From assembly GCF_037479095.1 (NCBI RefSeq), contig NZ_JBBGZW010000002.1, positions 558,001-622,000 of the forward strand: a stretch of 64,000 bases of DNA, written 5' to 3'. Positions within the stretch are counted from its first letter, which is position 1; the number at the start of each line of letters is the position of its first letter. The translations under genes and the position numbers were made by a program. Source of the stretch: Pantoea nemavictus. GTDB lineage: Bacteria > Pseudomonadota > Gammaproteobacteria > Enterobacterales > Enterobacteriaceae. Below, piece after piece: positions 52,703 to 61,080 of the stretch. The notes under the pieces were generated by a model. It was not told the DNA's origin and made no database searches. It saw only the letters and a list, made by a program, of their open reading frames with translations.

Positions 52703-53974
52703 ATGTCGATTCGTTTTCCACTGCAGGCAGAAGGTTTGCTCGATGCACAACAGCCCGCCCCCCGTTTTAAATCGGTAGCCGGCGCCGGCGATACGCCGCT
52801 GGCTCTCGGTACAGCGGTGCTGAGCAGCGATGCGGTATTTTCTCCGCTGATGATCATGAAGCAGTCAGCGCTGGAGAATAATCTGCGTCAGCTGGCGGCC
52901 TTCTGCCGCGAAAACGGTGTGCTGCTGGCTGCACACGGTAAAACCTCGATGTCTCCGGCCATTCTGCGCCGCGCTATCACCGAAGGCGGCGCCTGGGGTT
53001 TGGGGGCGGCAACGCCGGCGCAGGTGCGTGCACTGCGGCAGTTCGGCATTCGAAATGTGTTTCTTGCCAATCAATTGGTCGATCCGGCGGGCATTCGCTG
53101 GATCGCGCAGTGGCAACAGCAGCATCCCGATCACGGCTTCCTCTGCTACGTCGATTCACTGCAAGGCGTGAAACTACTGGCGCAGCATCTCGGCGAAAGC
53201 CAGATTTCGGTGCTGCTGGAGATGTCAGTCAGCGGCGGGCGTACCGGTTGCCGTTCCCCGCAGGACGCGGTAGCGATCGCAAAAGCCATCGCCGCCTGCC
53301 CTGCGCTCAAGCTGGTTGGCGTAGCCGGTTATGAAGGCGCGCTGGGCGCAGGGCGCGATGCGGCAGGTATTCAGCGAGTAAAAGATTACTGCCAGATGAT
53401 GATCGCTACTGCAGAACTGCTGGCCGAAAAGCAGCTATTTAGCAGCGATCATATTATTCTCAGCGCCGGTGGCGGTGCCTGGTTTGATGTGGTGACAGCG
53501 TGTTTTACTGCCGCCAAACTGCCGCTGCCGATGACGCCGCTGATTCGCTCCGGTGCTTATATGGCGCACGATAGCGGACTGTACGCACGCATTGCACCCT
53601 TTGCCCAGCCGGGCGCAAGCCATCATTTTGACGCTGCGCTCGAGATTTGGGGCCGCGTGTTATCACGTCCCGAACCGGGATTAGCCTTCGTGGATTTTGG
53701 TCGTCGCGATGTGCCTTTCGACCAGGATTTACCCAATCCTTTATGGATCCGGAATGCCGATGGCAGTGCACCGCGCGCGGCGACTCACCTGCGCATCAGC
53801 GACGTTAACGATCAACACGCGTATTTACTGCTGCCAGACGACGAAAAGCTGCAAGTCGGCGATTGGGTAGGCTGCGGTATTTCGCATCCGTGCACTGCCT
53901 TCGATAAATGGCGTTATCTGCCGCTGGTGGATGATGATTATTGCGTCACAGATTCACTGGAAACAGCATTTTGA
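52703..53974 (+). CDS. PLP-dependent amino acid deaminase / D-threonine aldolase-like enzyme
   Basis: 423 residues, alanine-racemase-fold PLP enzyme of the D-serine deaminase/D-threonine aldolase family. The PLP lysine is K80 in LLAAHGKTSMSP. The C-terminal metal ligands are in CGISHPCTAFDKW (His and Cys). AAGGAGGAG precedes the ATG. As last gene of a RidA-importer unit it probably deaminates an imported D- or hydroxy-amino acid, with RidA clearing the imine. Confidence 0.85.
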   Translation: MSIRFPLQAEGLLDAQQPAPRFKSVAGAGDTPLALGTAVLSSDAVFSPLMIMKQSALENNLRQLAAFCRENGVLLAAHGKTSMSPAILRRAITEGGAWGLGAATPAQVRALRQFGIRNVFLANQLVDPAGIRWIAQWQQQHPDHGFLCYVDSLQGVKLLAQHLGESQISVLLEMSVSGGRTGCRSPQDAVAIAKAIAACPALKLVGVAGYEGALGAGRDAAGIQRVKDYCQMMIATAELLAEKQLFSSDHIILSAGGGAWFDVVTACFTAAKLPLPMTPLIRSGAYMAHDSGLYARIAPFAQPGASHHFDAALEIWGRVLSRPEPGLAFVDFGRRDVPFDQDLPNPLWIRNADGSAPRAATHLRISDVNDQHAYLLLPDDEKLQVGDWVGCGISHPCTAFDKWRYLPLVDDDYCVTDSLETAF

Positions 53975-54050
53975 GGAGATTGATCGGTAGTTAACCAGGT
54001 CGCCATGAATCGCCTGCTGCCGATCAGTTAAGCGCCGCATCAACACACCG

Positions 54051-54104
54051 CACATTGCGTAGCGGCGCGATTTATCGCGCAATGAATGGCGCCGCTACAA
54101 TGTG
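54051..54104. repeat. 54-bp palindromic intergenic unit
   Basis: Ends CACATTG (54051-54057) and CAATGTG (54098-54104) are inverted, and the inner parts GTAGCGGCGCGATT and AATGGCGCCGCTAC pair imperfectly. It lies between convergent genes. It is similar in core to 42954-42981. A mobile non-coding repeat of the REP/MITE type is likely. Confidence 0.7.
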
Positions 54105-54162
54105 TGCGCTCGGTAGGCGTTTTCATCTCTAACTGACAAGCATTACGCCATGAATGACGACC

Positions 54163-54852
54163 CTACGATAACGCAAGCTTTACCGCATCTTCAGCATGAA
54201 TCAACGTGGTATCAAACAGCGGCACGCTGGCATCTTCGGGCTTCACCAACAGGGTGATTTCAGTGCATCCGAGAATGATGGCTTCGGCACCTTGCTCCAC
54301 CAGCCCAGCGATAATCTCGCGATAACGCGCCCGCGATTCGTTGCGGATCACGCCAAGACACAGCTCCTGATAGATGATGTCGTGCACCACTTTGCGTTCT
54401 GCTGCTTCAGGCACCAACACCTCAATTCCCGACCGATGAAGCCGACCTTTGTAGAATTCCTGCTCCATGGTGAACGCTGTCGCCAGCAAACCCACCTTTT
54501 TCACACCAGCCTGCCGAATACGCTGCGCCGTAGCATCAGCGATATGCAGCAGCGGAATATTCACCGCATCTGTAATCTGCTGCGCCACTTTGTGCATAGT
54601 ATTGGTGCAAAGCACGATGAATTCCGCCCCGCCCTTCTCAAGGCTAATGGCGGCAGCTGCCAGAATTTCACCCGCCTTTTGCCATTCACCCGCGGCCTGC
54701 AACTTTTCGATCTCATGGAAATCGACGCTGTACATCAGGCTGCGTGCAGAGTGCAAACCGCCCAACTGCTGTTTCACCTGTTCATTGATAATGCGGTAAT
54801 AGAGCGCGGTAGATTCCCAGCTCATCCCGCCAATTAATCCGATCACTTTCAT
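54163..54852 (-). CDS. ygeA: Aspartate/glutamate racemase family protein, YgeA-like
   Basis: 229 residues. The two catalytic cysteines are C82 (LCTNTMH) and C196 (LGCTEITLL), with the N-terminal MKVIGLIGGMSWESTALYYRIIN typical of broad-spectrum racemase YgeA. It lies just downstream of, and converges on, the amino-acid importer/deaminase unit, so the two may share D-/L-amino acid metabolism, though it is a separate transcript. Confidence 0.87.
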   Translation of the reverse strand: MKVIGLIGGMSWESTALYYRIINEQVKQQLGGLHSARSLMYSVDFHEIEKLQAAGEWQKAGEILAAAAISLEKGGAEFIVLCTNTMHKVAQQITDAVNIPLLHIADATAQRIRQAGVKKVGLLATAFTMEQEFYKGRLHRSGIEVLVPEAAERKVVHDIIYQELCLGVIRNESRARYREIIAGLVEQGAEAIILGCTEITLLVKPEDASVPLFDTTLIHAEDAVKLALS

Positions 54853-54867
54853 CTGCTTAACTCCGTT

Positions 54868-56925
54868 TTAAACATCCTGTTCAGCACTGTACGGGATTTC
54901 CGGCCAGCGCGCTGAGGGAAACAGCGATAGGCGGATATTGAACAGGTGGAACATCGGCGCAAACAGCGAATTCTCCTGCATTGCCGCCGCCTCCAGCCGC
55001 AGTAGCAGCGTATTCAATTCCGCCAGTAATTCTGGTTGTGGCACGCTTTGTAACGACTTCAGCCGACGTTTAAGAAACTGGCTTAATTCATGAAACATCG
55101 CCGCACTCTCAATGTGATGCGCAAGTAATAGCTCGCGATGACGTGTGTAATAGTCATAGCAATTCGCGCCCAACCAGGCTTCAGCAATCAGATTGCCACC
55201 AGAGACCAGCTCCGGTACTGGATCGACACGTTTACGCGGCAGGATAATGTTCACCTTATCCAGCGTGCGCGAGACAAACTGCTGGCGCGCCGTCAACGTG
55301 ACGCTATTCAGACGTACCGTGGCGATAAAGTGCAGCAGCTCGCGTATACCTTTGCGCACCGCGCGTTTAGCGGTCCATGACGGACGCTTGTTGCGGATCA
55401 GCGCCGTAATCACCACCGCGAAAGCAATGCCCACCAGCGTCGAGAGAATAGCGTTCACTATAAGCTGTAAATCGGGTTTGAAATTGTGGCTCATGCCAAT
55501 TAAGCCTGGAATTTGCGTGGCGACAATCAAACCAATCAGGTTGGTCGACGGATTGGCGATTACCAAGCCCAGCGCCAGCAAACCCGGCGCAAGGCAGATC
55601 ACCAGCGCTTCGAAGGTGACCGCCTGCGGAATCAACAAGGTGATGTAGAGAAGGCTGATGACCACCGAGATCAACACGCCTTTAAGGAACAACTTCATCG
55701 GCGCAATCGGACTGTCCATTCCGGCAAAGAAGGAACAGAGCACGGCCGCCATCATCGGCGCGGTGGCCCCATCAACCCAGCCGCTACCAATCCAGAATAC
55801 GCAGGTCACAAACGTGGCGATAAAGGCAGTAAACGACGACAGCAACAGCAATCCTTTATCAACATGTTTGTGCGCACGCGCCATTTTTCCGGCTTTCACC
55901 GCTGGCGTCCATTCACTCACGCGCTCGCTGACGCTTTGATAGGCATCGACAATGCGCACGAAATTGAGCAAGCGTTCCAGCAAACCCATCAGCAGAATGC
56001 TCTCCTCGCTGTTGAGTCGGCCCTCTTGCCACGCAAGTTTTAGCTGCTGTTGCGCACCAGTCAGCTTATCGCGCACCGGCAGCTGATCTTCGCCGTTCAG
56101 CCACAGCAAGAACTGCTGGAACACCTCGGCGATGTAGTCAGGAAAGTGGATTTGCTGCTGCGCCAGTAGATTCAGGCGCGATTCAATCGCCGTCAGCGTG
56201 GGAATAAAATATGACAGGTGCTGATACTGCACGCTGACTAAGCGCACCAGCCGCCGCGCCGCATCGCCTTCATAGACGCAATGGGTAATTAACGTTTCGA
56301 CATTCAGCGGATAATTGGCCATCTGCACCAGAATATCCTCGCGCTCGACCGACTTATCGGCCGGCATCACCGTGACCAGTTCGCTGCACAGCTTGCGCGC
56401 GTTCTGATACCACAGGTTGACGCTCTGCTCTAACAAATTGCGCATTGAAACCGGCCAAAGCAGCCGATGCACCAGGCTGCTACAAATGATCGCCACGGTA
56501 ATCTCCTCAATACGGGAAATCACCGTGTAGGTGATGGCCGAGGGCGACACCACATCCGGAAAGCCCATGATCGCCGCGCTATAGCCTGCCAGCATAAACA
56601 CATAGCTTTTCGGCGTGCGGTCGTGCAGTGAAAGATAGAGGCAAACCGCCACCCACAGCGAGATACACAGGCTAAATAGCAGCGGATCCTGCACCGTAGC
56701 GGGATAGATCAACAGGGTAAAAAGCCCGCCCAGCACGGTGCCGAAGAAGCGGAAAATCGATTTCGATACTGTCGACCCCGAATAGAGCTGCGAGGCAACG
56801 TACACTGTAGTCAGTGACCAGGCCGGTTTATCGAGATTGAGTTCCAGAGCGATATAAAAAGCCAGAAAGGCAGCAAGACAGGTTTTGGCAGAGAACAGCA
56901 CTGCGCTTCGTGAAAACCACTTCAT
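54868..56925 (-). CDS. FUSC family efflux protein (AaeB/MdtO-like)
   Basis: 685 residues. Two blocks of membrane helices (about 10-160 and 360-510) separated by a soluble helical stretch, with the N-terminal block LAAFLAFYIALELNLDKPAWSLTTVYVASQLYSGSTVSKSIFRFFGTVLGGLF diagnostic of FUSC/aromatic acid exporters. The usual membrane-fusion and small partner genes (aaeA, aaeX) are absent. 15 bases separate it from the racemase gene downstream. Confidence 0.87.
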   Translation of the reverse strand: MKWFSRSAVLFSAKTCLAAFLAFYIALELNLDKPAWSLTTVYVASQLYSGSTVSKSIFRFFGTVLGGLFTLLIYPATVQDPLLFSLCISLWVAVCLYLSLHDRTPKSYVFMLAGYSAAIMGFPDVVSPSAITYTVISRIEEITVAIICSSLVHRLLWPVSMRNLLEQSVNLWYQNARKLCSELVTVMPADKSVEREDILVQMANYPLNVETLITHCVYEGDAARRLVRLVSVQYQHLSYFIPTLTAIESRLNLLAQQQIHFPDYIAEVFQQFLLWLNGEDQLPVRDKLTGAQQQLKLAWQEGRLNSEESILLMGLLERLLNFVRIVDAYQSVSERVSEWTPAVKAGKMARAHKHVDKGLLLLSSFTAFIATFVTCVFWIGSGWVDGATAPMMAAVLCSFFAGMDSPIAPMKLFLKGVLISVVISLLYITLLIPQAVTFEALVICLAPGLLALGLVIANPSTNLIGLIVATQIPGLIGMSHNFKPDLQLIVNAILSTLVGIAFAVVITALIRNKRPSWTAKRAVRKGIRELLHFIATVRLNSVTLTARQQFVSRTLDKVNIILPRKRVDPVPELVSGGNLIAEAWLGANCYDYYTRHRELLLAHHIESAAMFHELSQFLKRRLKSLQSVPQPELLAELNTLLLRLEAAAMQENSLFAPMFHLFNIRLSLFPSARWPEIPYSAEQDV

Positions 56926-57188
56926 AGAACAGGTAAGACCTTATGCAGGCAGCGGAATTACTTATCCTGACAGAAGCTTATCGCAATGGCATTTTGATTT
57001 GTTATACAAATTATTACCGTGCTAATTATATGGGCACCTATGGAAATATCTGTGCCCAATTGCGTTGGATACTGATTACAGTGAATGATCTGGATCACAT
57101 AAAATCAGTTATAAGCGATCGAAATTAGTTATTTATTGGTTATATAAGGCCTTTGCTAAGGTGGCAAAAAAACCACGAGAGAATCATC

Positions 57189-58136
57189 ATGAAAGTAAAA
57201 CTTCCTGTCCTGAGCGCATTAGCCCTCAGCGTTGGCCTGCTCTCCGCACACGCCTTTGCCGCTAACCCAGAAACCGTCACTATTGGCTATCAAAAAGCCA
57301 ATATCTTTGCCTTGCTGAAATATCGCGGCACGCTGGATGAAACCTTTAAAAAAGAAGGCATCAACATTCGTTGGGTAGAATTCCCGGCGGGTCCGCAGAT
57401 GCTGGAAGGATTAAACGTTGGCAGCATTGATTTGGCCGCTACCGGCGATGCCCCACCCGCTTTCGCTCAGGCAGCCAAAGCCGATTTGATCTATCTCGGC
57501 CATTCACCAGCCAACCCTAAAACCGAAGCCATTGTGGTGCCAAAAGATTCATCGATTAAAACCGTTGCCGATTTAAAAGGTAAACGTGTTGGCCTGAATA
57601 AAGGCTCCGACGTGAACTATCTGCTGGTGAAAGCATTAGAAGATGCTGGACTGAATTATAAGGATGTCACGCCAGTGTATCTGCCGCCGGCTGATGCCCG
57701 CGCGGCGTTCCAGAAAGGTGCGATTGATGCATGGGTAATCTGGGATCCGTACCTCGCAGAAGTAGAAGCGAACGCCGATGCGCGTGAAATCCGCAACGCT
57801 GAAGGGTTAGTCCCACATTACACCTTCTATCTTGCCAGCCGTCCATTTGCCGAAGGCCATCCTGATACCGCGAAGCAAGTGGTGGATGAGCTCAGCAAAC
57901 TCAGCGATTGGGCGAATAAGAATCAGGACGAAGCCGCTGCCATTCTATCGAAATCAACCGGCCTGGATAAAGCCATCTGGCAAACCACCATCAAACGTCT
58001 GCCCTACGGCGCTTCACGCATGACACCGCAGGTATTTGCTGAGCAGCAGGCATTAGCCGATACCTTTACGCGTGTAGGCTTGTTGCCGGTAAAAGTGGAT
58101 GTACGCAGCGCAACCTGGTCGCTGGATAAGAAGTAA
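57189..58136 (+). CDS. ssuA: Aliphatic sulfonate-binding protein SsuA
   Basis: 315 residues from ATG 57189. Signal peptide MKVKLPVLSALALSVGLLSA (cleavage near AFA-AN). Lines up well with E. coli SsuA: VTIGYQKANIFALLKYRGTL, IRWVEFPAGPQMLEGLNVGSIDLAATGDAPPAFAQAAKADLIYLGHSPANPK, YLPPADARAAFQKGAIDAWVIWDPY. No ssuBCD genes follow, so it is an orphan here. The 263-base gap upstream is AT-rich without a gene. Confidence 0.85.
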   Translation: MKVKLPVLSALALSVGLLSAHAFAANPETVTIGYQKANIFALLKYRGTLDETFKKEGINIRWVEFPAGPQMLEGLNVGSIDLAATGDAPPAFAQAAKADLIYLGHSPANPKTEAIVVPKDSSIKTVADLKGKRVGLNKGSDVNYLLVKALEDAGLNYKDVTPVYLPPADARAAFQKGAIDAWVIWDPYLAEVEANADAREIRNAEGLVPHYTFYLASRPFAEGHPDTAKQVVDELSKLSDWANKNQDEAAAILSKSTGLDKAIWQTTIKRLPYGASRMTPQVFAEQQALADTFTRVGLLPVKVDVRSATWSLDKK

Positions 58137-58184
58137 GTCATCACAAACTAGCTGGTCGCCGTGCAGTTATTTGACGAGGGTTTC

Positions 58185-58211
58185 GTAGGGTGCGCATTTA
58201 TGCGCACCTAC
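58185..58211. repeat. GTGCGCAT palindromic unit (27 bp)
   Basis: GTAGG-GTGCGCAT and ATGCGCAC-CTAC are inverted around TT with one bulged G. Close relative in core of 46760-46778. REP-like element; no T-run, so weak as a terminator for ssuA. Confidence 0.6.
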
Positions 58212-58269
58212 TTATATGACGTGCAGCCACTGCCTGGCGTCAGCGCGCTACACGTCACTGACCGAACGC

Positions 58270-58287
58270 ACCGGTTCAGAAACCGGT
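58270..58287. repeat. Short inverted repeat ACCGGTT/AACCGGT
   Basis: Arms ACCGGTT (58270-58276) and AACCGGT (58281-58287) with a 4-base loop, in the gap 58137-58493. Nothing else but the REP-like unit and the terminator is seen in that gap. Confidence 0.4.
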
Positions 58288-58445
58288 AAGGTGTTTTCTA
58301 AAGGAAGAGAACTCATAACGCCTCACGTTGTTGTTTTGTAGTGCAGGAGAGGTTGTTATAAGCGTTTAATTTGTAGGGCAAAAACAACATTTATTGATAT
58401 TAAATTACATATATATCAATAACATAATTAAAGTTAGGCAACAGA

Positions 58446-58474
58446 AATACCCGGACGCGCATGCCGAGTCCGGG
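58446..58474 (-). terminator. Terminator of the Met-type ABC/monooxygenase operon
   Basis: CCCGGAC (58450-58456) and GTCCGGG (58468-58474) form a 7-bp stem about 20 bases after the last stop of the minus-strand operon. On that strand it is followed by TATTTCTG, a short T-rich tract. Confidence 0.6.
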
Positions 58475-58493
58475 TGGTAGAAATAAGAAAAAA

Positions 58494-59369
58494 TTAGTCA
58501 GCAGAAACCGGCACCAGCACCCCTTTTACCAGCGGATCGTCGGTGGTTTTGAGCCATTGTTGAACGCGCGGATCGGAGAAGGCTTTTTTCAGTTTCACGA
58601 TATTTTCCTGCTCCAGATACGGCGTACCAATCACCAGCTGCGAAGCGAAGGTACGCGGCGCAGGCGGGAAGAGAATACCTTTCTCGCGCGGTACCTTACC
58701 AGCATCGAACTGCGACACATAGCCAATCGCCGCATCTACCGAGTTCAGCGCGCGCGGCATGGTCAACAAATCCAGTTCCTTAAAGACAAAACCGTGTGGA
58801 TTGCCGACGATATTCTTCAGCTTGGCGGTGCGCGGCTCCACGTTGGGATCGAGCGTGATTAAGCCCTGACGTGCCAGCAGCCATAATGCCTGGCCCTGAT
58901 TAGCACCGTCATCCGGCACCACAACTGTCGCACCCTGCGGCAAATCGGCCACTGATTTGTAGCGATCGGAATAAATGCCAAACGCCCACTGGAACAGCGG
59001 TAATGCCGAAGTCAGCGCAAAGCCATTGGCATCCACCACTTGCTTCAGCCACCACTGATGCTGATACACCGTGGCGGCATACTGCCCTTCCGCCACCGCG
59101 CGGTCGGCCTGCACCGGATCCTGCACACCAACGGCTTCAAGTTTTAAGCCGTAATCCGGCGCAATATGCTCGCCAACGTATTCAATCAACTTCTGTTCGC
59201 CCGCCATTGCCGGCTCAAAATGCACTTTCAGCGTGCTGCCAAATACCACCGCCTGCGGCTGCTGGCTGCGCCAGAACCAACCGCCTGCCGCCAGTACAAC
59301 GACCACTATAATCAGTAGCAGCCACGGCCAGCGCCGCGTTTTACGCAGTTCAAAATCTTGTGTTGTCAT
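58494..59369 (-). CDS. MetQ/NlpA-type binding protein with membrane anchor
   Basis: 291 residues. In place of a lipobox it has an N-terminal membrane segment (WPWLLLIIVVVVLAAGGWFW, about 14-33) that would anchor it in the inner membrane. NlpA/MetQ fold pattern: EQKLIEYVGEHIAPDYGLKLEAVGVQDPVQADRAVAEGQYAATVYQHQWWLKQV and VPDDGANQGQALWLLARQGLI. Ligand probably a sulfur-containing organic compound. It overlaps the permease stop by 4 bases. Confidence 0.83.
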   Translation of the reverse strand: MTTQDFELRKTRRWPWLLLIIVVVVLAAGGWFWRSQQPQAVVFGSTLKVHFEPAMAGEQKLIEYVGEHIAPDYGLKLEAVGVQDPVQADRAVAEGQYAATVYQHQWWLKQVVDANGFALTSALPLFQWAFGIYSDRYKSVADLPQGATVVVPDDGANQGQALWLLARQGLITLDPNVEPRTAKLKNIVGNPHGFVFKELDLLTMPRALNSVDAAIGYVSQFDAGKVPREKGILFPPAPRTFASQLVIGTPYLEQENIVKLKKAFSDPRVQQWLKTTDDPLVKGVLVPVSAD

Positions 59370-60064
59370 AATGAGGTCCCCTGAGGATGGCGTAATGCGG
59401 TAACCAGGCGGTCGCCGAGAAACTGGATGGTTTGAATTAAGGCGATCAGCACCACGATGGTGGCGATCATGATGTGGTTATCGAAGCGCTGATAGCCGTA
59501 CACCACCGCCAGATAGCCAATACCGCCCGCGCCGATGGTGCCGGCAATGGCGGAGTACTCAATCATGGAGATCAAATTGAGCGTCACCGCCGCGATAATC
59601 GCCGGTAGCGCTTCGCTGAGCTGTGCCGAACGGATGATTTGCCAGCGCGAACCGCCGCATACCAGGCCGACCGCAGTCACTTCGCCAGGCAATTCGCGCA
59701 GCGCGTTATCCACCAGACGACCAAAGAACGGAATGCCTGCGGCAATCATCGGCACTACCGCTGCCGGAATGCCGATGGTGGTTCCGGTCAGCCAGAAGGT
59801 GAACGGGATGATGGCGGCCATTAACACCAGAAAGGGCAGCGAGCGGCCCATGTTGACGATCCAACTGAGTACGCGATGAATGCCGCGATGTGGAAACAGA
59901 CCGCGCGGCGAGGTGTTAAACAGCACCACGCCTACTACGCCGCCGAACGTCACCACGAACAGCATCACAATGGCGACCATTAATGCCGTTTCACCGAGTG
60001 CGGGCAGCATCAATGCCGGGATTTCTGGCCACGGCGTATCCTGACTTATGACTGATACGCTCAT
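59366..60064 (-). CDS. MetI-type ABC transporter permease
   Basis: 232 residues, five helices. NMGRSLPFLVLMAAIIPFTFWLTGTTIG and the EAA-type loop ALPAIIAAVTLNLISMIEYSAIAGTIGAGGIGYLAVVYGYQRF are typical of MetI. Overlaps both neighbours by 4 bases. Confidence 0.9.
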   Translation of the reverse strand: MSVSVISQDTPWPEIPALMLPALGETALMVAIVMLFVVTFGGVVGVVLFNTSPRGLFPHRGIHRVLSWIVNMGRSLPFLVLMAAIIPFTFWLTGTTIGIPAAVVPMIAAGIPFFGRLVDNALRELPGEVTAVGLVCGGSRWQIIRSAQLSEALPAIIAAVTLNLISMIEYSAIAGTIGAGGIGYLAVVYGYQRFDNHIMIATIVVLIALIQTIQFLGDRLVTALRHPQGTSL

Positions 60065-61080
60065 ACCGCTTCCCTCAGTGGTAACACGCTGCCCGAAACG
60101 CTGGCGATTAAGCCCAGTTGCTCTAATTGCGCCAGCAAACGCGCCAGAGGAACACGCTCATGCTGGAAGTGAATGCCCACCTGCAAGCGTCCGGCCTGCA
60201 GACCATTGACCTGCTCGACGTGCGCGCCGAGGAGATCAATACGCAAACCCAACTGCTGGCTGAGGCGTGATATCCAGTCGCTGGCAACTGCCACATCGGT
60301 ACGATAGCTAAGCTGTAGTATCAGCTCGGCGTCGCCCGCTTGCGGCGTCAGCGGGAACAGGCGCTGACCCAGCACAGAATCCGGCTGTGCCAGCAGCTCT
60401 TTCACCACGCCATACCGCACAATTTGACCATCGCGAATTTCGGCGACCGCATCGGCTGCTTGTCTTACCGCGTCCATTTCATGGGTGATCAGGACAATCG
60501 CCAGCTTGTAGTCATCGCGCAGTTTTTTTAGCAGATCGAGGATGGTGACGGTGGCTTCAGGATCGAGGCCGGACGTGGCTTCATCGGCCAGCAACACCGA
60601 GGGACGCAACGCCAGCGCACGCGCAATGCCAATACGTTGACGTTGGCCGCCGGAGAGCTGACCGGGATAGGCTTGAGCTTTGTGGCTGAGGCCAACGCTC
60701 TCCAACAGTTCATTCACGCGCGCGGTGATGTCGCGTTCCACCACGCCGAGATAGTGCAGCGGCAGCGCGATGTTCTCCCACGCCGTTTTGCGTTGAAGCA
60801 GTGCGGAAGACTGGAACACCGTGCCGATTGAACGACGCGCCTGGCGCAACGCTTCGCCATCCAGCCGTGAGAGATCGCTGCCGTTAACGCGAATGCTGCC
60901 AGAATTCGGTTGCTCCAGCAGGCTGATGCATTTCGCCAGCGTCGATTTCCCCGCGCCGCTCGGCCCCACCACCGCAGTGATGTTGGCTTGCGGTACTTGC
61001 AGGCTGATAGCTTTCAGCACCTCGGTCACACGGCCGTCCGGCGCGCGGTAGTGCTTGCTTAGCTGATCTATCTCGATCAT
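60061..61080 (-). CDS. MetN-type ABC transporter ATP-binding protein
   Basis: 339 residues. Walker A GPSGAGKST, signature LSGGQRQRIGIARALAL, Walker B LLADEATSGLDPEAT, H-loop ITHEMD, and a C-terminal NIL/ACT-like regulatory domain (about 255-335) as in MetN, where the ligand causes trans-inhibition. Overlaps the monooxygenase stop by 4 bases. Confidence 0.9.
   Translation of the reverse strand: MIEIDQLSKHYRAPDGRVTEVLKAISLQVPQANITAVVGPSGAGKSTLAKCISLLEQPNSGSIRVNGSDLSRLDGEALRQARRSIGTVFQSSALLQRKTAWENIALPLHYLGVVERDITARVNELLESVGLSHKAQAYPGQLSGGQRQRIGIARALALRPSVLLADEATSGLDPEATVTILDLLKKLRDDYKLAIVLITHEMDAVRQAADAVAEIRDGQIVRYGVVKELLAQPDSVLGQRLFPLTPQAGDAELILQLSYRTDVAVASDWISRLSQQLGLRIDLLGAHVEQVNGLQAGRLQVGIHFQHERVPLARLLAQLEQLGLIASVSGSVLPLREAV

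Noticed and set aside
56943..57128. 61-codon plus-strand frame upstream of ssuA
   Set aside because: AT-rich promoter-like DNA, no SD, no homology pattern.
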